Shown here: positions 60,901-64,000 of the stretch, piece after piece
How positions within the stretch are numbered: position 1 is the stretch's first letter
Layout: each line of letters starts with the position of its first letter
Source of the DNA: Litoditis marina
Taxonomy: Eukaryota > Nematoda > Chromadorea > Rhabditida > Rhabditidae
DNA: 64,000 bases
Assembly (NCBI GenBank): GCA_964036275.1
Contig: OZ038438.1
Coordinates: 9,554,978-9,618,977 of the forward strand
Reading direction: 5' to 3'
The notes under the pieces: model-generated
The model's input: only the letters and a program-made list of their open reading frames with translations
Databases searched by the model: none
Told to the model about the DNA's origin: nothing
Position numbers and translations under genes: made by a program

Positions 60901-63900
60901 AGGTGGTGATAAGAGCCTGTTCTCAAGAAATCTCGCGCATATAGGTACCAATTCTTCGTTGTATCTCAAACACATACGCGCCATTGTCCACAAAATTCAA
61001 CCGAAAACTGGGGATCAAACTACAAACACAGTGAGATATTGCTACACCGTATAAACTCCCATTGCAGATATTGGTCAGTGTCCAGATTGTCCGTTTGCCG
61101 ACGCCGACCCGCTTCTGTTCCGGATTCATCGCGATGCCCACGGCGCCTCTCTCCCTCACAGATGCGATCTGTGTAGCTACAGGTATCGTCGTCGTCTCTC
61201 CTACGACATAGTTAGACATTGTCAACACGGAATCGCTTTTTTTCAATGGCAGCTCCAAAGGTGTATGCTGCCCTATCCCGCTGTGTTTGTAGTTCGATTT
61301 CGTTTCATTTGATTATACACTCGTATACTTTCGCGTACATCGAGATCAAACTATAGCAGAGCTCTTCTCACTCCGTTTAGAAAATCTCGTAGTTGTGTCT
61401 CATGTTTGAATACAACTTTCTTTTCCTAAAATTTATCTCTAGCCTGCAAAATTTTACTTCCTACTGTAGAAATCCTCGAGTACATTGAATGGACGATTTC
61501 CCAATCTCCAAAAGAGAATCAATGAAGAACTTACGTATTTCAGGAATAACTGTGAAGAGTTTGACTCTAACTCGGCATAATGTACTCACAACAAACATGT
61601 ATGAAAAGCATGACAACTCCCATAACGAATAGTGGCAGTAGCTACCATTTCAGTATAAGTTATATCCCTACTGCTACTACTATTTTTCTATACACTCCAT
61701 CAGCATGTTATGATTGTGACACGTTATTTCTCTGTTCCTTTTCAGTTGTCTAACGCCGGAGAATCTTCACCATCATATATCCCTCCATCTACCACTACTT
61801 AGTCCAAACTCCGCAGCTGCTGAGAGGTTGGTGCATACCTCTCTGACTCTACCCTCCTCTTTCTCTCTTTCTCGGCTCTACATCCCCCTCTCTACCTCTC
61901 TCTCTATCTCTTCATCTGTTTCTGTTTTTCTTCTCTCCGTCTTCTTTCTTTGCTTATCTCACATTCTGTTCCGTGTTTTTCACCTTTCCAGTGGTCAGTA
62001 AAACGTGAATAACGATTAAGTTCCAAGCCCAATCGCAATATCGCTCTGTATTAGGCGTCAAATTCGCTTGGTACCATTTTTCTGCATTCTTGTGGATTTT
62101 TACTGATTCCTGCTTGTAGACGTCGCTCCACGCACCGCCGTCGATTCCAGTCGAGCGAGTCGATTCCCTCTGGCGTCCCTCATTTCTCCTGTCCCAAGTG
62201 CAACTTCCGAACCATGACCAATGAAACCTTCATGGAACACATGAAATGGCATGCACAGGTTTGTATCATTTTCTGCAACTGATTTGTTGAGAATATTCCA
62301 TTTTACCAAGCGCCTTCCTAATTGGTGCATGGTCAACGTTGCAGTCAGATCTATCAAACACATCGCCACTTTCGTAGTACGCCTGAAAGCTAGCAAAAGG
62401 CTTGAAACAAAATTGTACGGCTGAATATGTTCTAGAAACCGTGTTTTCTCGCTTCTTCTGCCATAAAAAAGCCATAAAAAACACTAGAATGATTGTTCAC
62501 GAAATATACGCATCTTAATATTCTGTCTGTAGATAGTGTGAATGTGAATAGTGTTCTTGTTTCTTTCTTCAGTTTCGCCTTAAATACTTATTCCGTACGT
62601 TCTGCATTCACTCGGGATGTCGCAGTGCTTTTTTTCGTTCGTAAGGTTGCTTTGTCAAAACGTTGTGGACAGCGTACGGTCAATTTGGTAGGGGCGGGAT
62701 TAGGCGAGCGGCCAGCTCGTCTGCATATCTTTGATCTACACACTCTCTCGTTTTTCTTGAGAAAATGTATTCTATTGTTGTGTTTGTTTCAAGGATCTCC
62801 AGCGTCGCCTGGTGACGACCATCAAGCGAACCGCAATCCAGGCCGACGAGGGAAAGAGAATAAAGGCAGCCAGAAGAACTCCCAAAAAAGCCGATAAATT
62901 TGTTAGTTTTTGTCGATTCGTTATATATTTCAGGCTAGAGACATTCGAAGTTTCTATGTGTTTTCTAAAGAACCCATAAACCACACTGAAACAGTACGTA
63001 TTCATTAGTAGGTCTGTCGGTCTATACCACACTCGCAATTAGACTTGAACGTCGTACACTTTCTGCACAGGACACTGAACACATTTTGCAAATAGATTAC
63101 AAAACTGGTTGTTTTTATAATAAGAAGGAACATTTGTTGTATTTGCAGCACTCATGTGCTGTGTGTTGTTTTCGCTGCGAGACTCTGTCCGCTTTTTCGC
63201 GACATTCCGAAATGCACACTTTGAACGGAATTCATTCCTGCAGGTTGGACATCTATACCTAGTCTTTTGCTTACTCAGGATTAGGCCAGTTAGAGACAAA
63301 CTCGAAACTCGACTCAACTCGAACAAACTTTCCGAGGCGAATTTTTGCCCATTGAACAATCGAAAACTCCATTTTTCGCCGAACTCGTTAAACGATGTAC
63401 ACAGATTTATCACAAATTTTCTATTGTTTTTAGAAAACAGTTATTACTGTTCGTGTACGTTTGTTTGACTTACTTGTTTTTCTTTCACTTTTATTTGGTA
63501 AATGCATCGGAATGAATGAATATGAAGTTGGAATGATTGCGTTTCAGTATGTGCAGCTACACTGCCAATACGAAGTCTATCGTGAATTTCCATGAGATGA
63601 ACCATCATTTGGACCACTCTCTCACCAATCTGAATAGGTGTGCTGTATTGACCTCAAACACATCTCAGGTCCGTTTTTTATTTCATTTTCAGTATTAGCT
63701 AAAATTTCAAGGTGTTTTTAAGCATGTTTTTATGCAGCGAAAACTGATTTTAACAGTTTTCCGAGACAAGGGAATCTTTTTCATGCATCTTATTTACGAC
63801 AAGCACATTGAAAGGTTCTCGGAGAATCTCTACTGTCTCTCACCATTCTCGGAAGAGCGGCAGTTCATTCTGCAGGAGAAATCTTGTTGAGAAATATACA

Positions 63901-64000
63901 TATAACTATGCTTCTAGATGAAGTTGACAACTGGAGATGGCGAACTACAGAAATTGGCCGGGCGACTGATTCGATGCCAGCGTTGCGAGGACTTCAAGTG
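47682..64000 (+). CDS. Large multi-C2H2 zinc-finger protein, partial at right edge
   Basis: Traced as 28 phased exons starting at ATG 47691. The N-terminus is basic then acidic (MSSDADRLRRSKRNK; DDDSEEEE), followed by about 20 C2H2 fingers, most with C-x2-C-x12-H-x3/4-H spacing and a CPF/CPY style after the second Cys (CGNCPF, CEECPF, CLECPY, CDECPF, CPDCPF). Fingers are scattered rather than in one tandem KRAB-like run, with Ser/Pro-rich linkers (exons 50034-50220 and 55686-55913) and a Lys/Arg-rich segment (62794-62901) that could be a nuclear localisation signal. Probably a nuclear nucleic-acid-binding regulator. It resembles the long dispersed-finger proteins (ZNF462, REST or nematode LIN-13 style) but I cannot assign an orthologue. 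Introns are short except for the 3.6-kb one with the 112-bp array. Confidence 0.88.
47966..48097 (-). mobile_element. tRNA-related SINE, diverged copy 3 (in a zinc-finger gene intron)
   Basis: Shares the GTGCCAAATTTT tail and the outer GTACTCTCGC...TTTGTGACGATTATG block with copies 1 and 2, but its tRNA-like head is different (TTGGTGTGCTGTT, then GGACTCGAATCCC). This suggests an older subfamily or a head exchange. Confidence 0.6.
49075..49135 (-). repeat. tRNA-like fragment
   Basis: The minus strand carries GCGGGTTCGATTCCGC, a perfect T-arm with B-box. The upstream part has only a weak A-box. It lies in the intron before exon 49237. Confidence 0.35.
49237..50220 (+). CDS. Zinc-finger gene exons 3-5: fingers 1-2 and Ser/Pro-rich linker
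   Basis: Exon 49237-49342 carries finger 1 (CSKC, then HFKLH). The next exon, 49530-49636, carries finger 2 (CEQC, then HRKCH). To keep phase, exon 3 must end at a GC donor (GAG/GCCAGT); the nearby GT sites give the wrong phase. Exon 50034-50220 encodes a Ser/Pro/Thr-rich linker (SDTRSDTSGASRTPPEL) and ends CGCAAATGGAAAG at donor GTATAC, exactly where the 112-bp array begins. Confidence 0.75.
50211..53455 (+). repeat. 112-bp tandem array, 28 near-identical units plus one degenerate unit
   Basis: The string AAATGGAAAG recurs every 112 bp from 50211 to 53347 (3136/112 = 28 exactly), so there are 28 full units, then a diverged copy to about 53455. Units differ at very few positions, mainly GGTT[G/A]TTTTTACCAG and a C/T variant in units 5 and 6. 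The first unit straddles the exon 5 / intron junction: the last 14 exonic bases plus the donor are part of the repeat. Each unit therefore carries a donor (GGAAAG/GTATAC) and an acceptor-like TTTTTACCAG, delimiting a 41-nt pseudo-exon. 112 is not a multiple of 3 and the array contains stops, so it is intronic. Confidence 0.97.
53798..55405 (+). CDS. Zinc-finger gene exons 6-9: fingers 3-6
   Basis: Exons 53798-53936, 54317-54494, 54838-54960 and 55245-55405. Finger 3 is CGNCPFASRNRRRFETHLLSH. Finger 4 is split by an intron after CHSCTL and completed by LKRHITEVH, with donor AAC/GTTAGT giving the exact 12-residue spacing. Finger 5 has a C-x4-C (CPVSSC). Finger 6 is CSRC, then HRTLRH. The first exon accepts the single base left over from exon 5, confirming that splicing jumps the whole tandem array. 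Confidence 0.85.
55686..56675 (+). CDS. Zinc-finger gene exons 10-12: linker and fingers 7-8
   Basis: Exon 55686-55913 is a Ser/Pro-rich linker (DDSPPSSGKVTPLVPPLRKN) ending in a split Tyr codon. Exon 56198-56351 has finger 7 (CEECPFGTNARSKLDRHVAKH). Exon 56520-56675 starts directly with finger 8 (CPSC, then HFRLH). A GA tract at 56438-56494 lies 25 bases before the last acceptor. Confidence 0.85.
56438..56494 (+). repeat. GA/G-rich microsatellite near an acceptor
   Basis: A purine tract ending 25 bases before the acceptor of zinc-finger exon 56520-56675. Confidence 0.9.
56835..56895 (-). repeat. tRNA-like fragment
   Basis: The minus strand gives GTGACTTAACAGTC, a plausible anticodon arm, then GAGAGTTCAAGTCTC, a perfect 4-5 bp T-arm with a B-box loop. 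There is no clear D-arm or acceptor stem, so it is a tRNA-derived fragment or SINE head rather than a tRNA gene. Confidence 0.4.
57290..60607 (+). CDS. Zinc-finger gene exons 13-20: fingers 9-14 and linker
   Basis: Exons 57290-57393 (CLEC), 57670-57760 (CTQC), 58342-58481 and 58928-59048 (CRSC split finger, then CSAC), 59375-59427 and 59635-59733 (CDEC split finger), 60030-60173 (completes CPFC) and 60444-60607 (linker SSETKPRPLQYDAPL). All phases agree. Three fingers are interrupted by introns, two of them (59427, 59733) at or just beyond the second Cys and one (58481) between the two histidines. Confidence 0.87.
58183..58284. repeat. Fold-back element, about 45-bp arms
   Basis: The inner arms GTCCTTTAAACTGCAA / TTGCAGTTTAAAGGAC (58212-58227, 58240-58255) are perfect. 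The pairing extends imperfectly outward to CGATTGTGTGG / CCACATAATCG. It lies in the intron before exon 58342 and looks like a small MITE or old inverted duplication. Confidence 0.8.
59774..59831 (+). repeat. 29-bp tandem duplication
   Basis: TTAGAGAAAGTGTGAACTGT plus nine more bases is repeated twice exactly, in a zinc-finger gene intron. Confidence 0.92.
61009..61306. repeat. Cluster of the ATCAAACTACAAACACAG element
   Basis: A forward copy at 61009-61062 runs to the acceptor of exon 61068, and a reverse copy lies at 61277-61306 (CTGTGTTTGTAGTTCGAT). Other copies: 1587, 27570, 41529, 58012, 60837. Several also share CACCGTAT about 30 bp downstream of the core. Confidence 0.75.
61068..63243 (+). 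CDS. Zinc-finger gene exons 21-25: fingers 15-18 and basic segment
   Basis: Exons 61068-61182 (CPDC, then the start of CDLC), about 61748-61828 (completes that finger, HHHISLH), 62120-62258 (CPKC, then HMKWH), 62794-62901 (basic: KRIKAARRTPKKADK) and 63149-63243 (CAVC, then HSEMH). The acceptor of the 61068 exon (ATTGCAG) is the end of a dispersed-repeat copy. The acceptor before 62794 is an unusual TTTCAAG. Confidence 0.83.
62660..62756 (+). repeat. Dispersed repeat, copy B
   Basis: GTTGTGGACAGCGTACGGTC ... CGTCTGCATATCTTTGATCT, similar to 35643-35730, in the zinc-finger gene intron before 62794. Confidence 0.65.
63548..64000 (+). CDS. Zinc-finger gene exons 26-28, running off the window
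   Basis: Exon 63548-63668 completes finger 19 (CSMC, then HEMNH) and continues to phase 0 at TCTCAG/GTCCGT. Exon 63738-63885 is open (KLILTVFRDKGIFFMHLIYD), resembling a finger that has lost its cysteines. Exon 63918-64000 reads MKLTTGDGELQKLAG, then IRCQRCEDFK, a new finger start. The phase at the 63885/63918 join does not favour that frame, so the last join, or a stop at 63886-63891, is unresolved. Confidence 0.6.

Overview
The window is metazoan nuclear DNA. It has short spliced exons with GTGAGT/GTAAGT donors and TTTCAG-type acceptors, long (GA)n microsatellites, tRNA-related SINEs, and developmental genes found only in animals. In all three genes a good 3' splice acceptor lies 2 to 9 bases upstream of the initiator ATG. 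This suggests spliced-leader trans-splicing, so I favour an invertebrate of a trans-splicing lineage, most likely a nematode. That assignment is inference.

Layout: (1) Positions 1-34055, minus strand, hold the 5' part of a large classical cadherin of the Drosophila N-cadherin (CadN) / nematode hmr-1 long-isoform type. I could phase 47 exons, about 1760 codons. They cover a signal peptide, an N-terminal region with a furin-like site, and about 13 cadherin repeats. The gene runs off the left edge before any EGF/LamG, transmembrane or catenin-binding part. (2) Positions 36227-40124, minus strand, 2.2 kb upstream of the cadherin and in the same orientation, hold a small, very divergent Wnt gene. 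Its exons interlock in phase and keep the Wnt cysteine spacing, but the serine that is normally palmitoleoylated is absent. No long ORF marks it. (3) Positions 40125-47681 are a 7.5 kb intergenic region between divergently transcribed genes. (4) Positions 47682-64000+, plus strand, hold a long C2H2 zinc-finger protein gene. I traced 28 exons and about 20 fingers, and the gene runs off the right edge. Its fifth intron contains a striking 112-bp tandem array of 28 units plus a degenerate one (50211-53455) that begins exactly across an exon/intron junction and copies the splice donor in every unit.

Repeats: several long GA/TC tracts, poly-G runs, a tRNA-related SINE family (at least three copies, two of them in introns of the cadherin and Wnt genes), a dispersed element with the core ATCAAACTACAAACACAG, a perfect 52-bp palindrome inside a cadherin intron, and other fold-back elements.

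Together the window holds one adhesion gene, one secreted signalling gene and one nuclear zinc-finger gene. I see no CRISPR arrays, bacterial genes, rRNA or confident intact tRNA genes.
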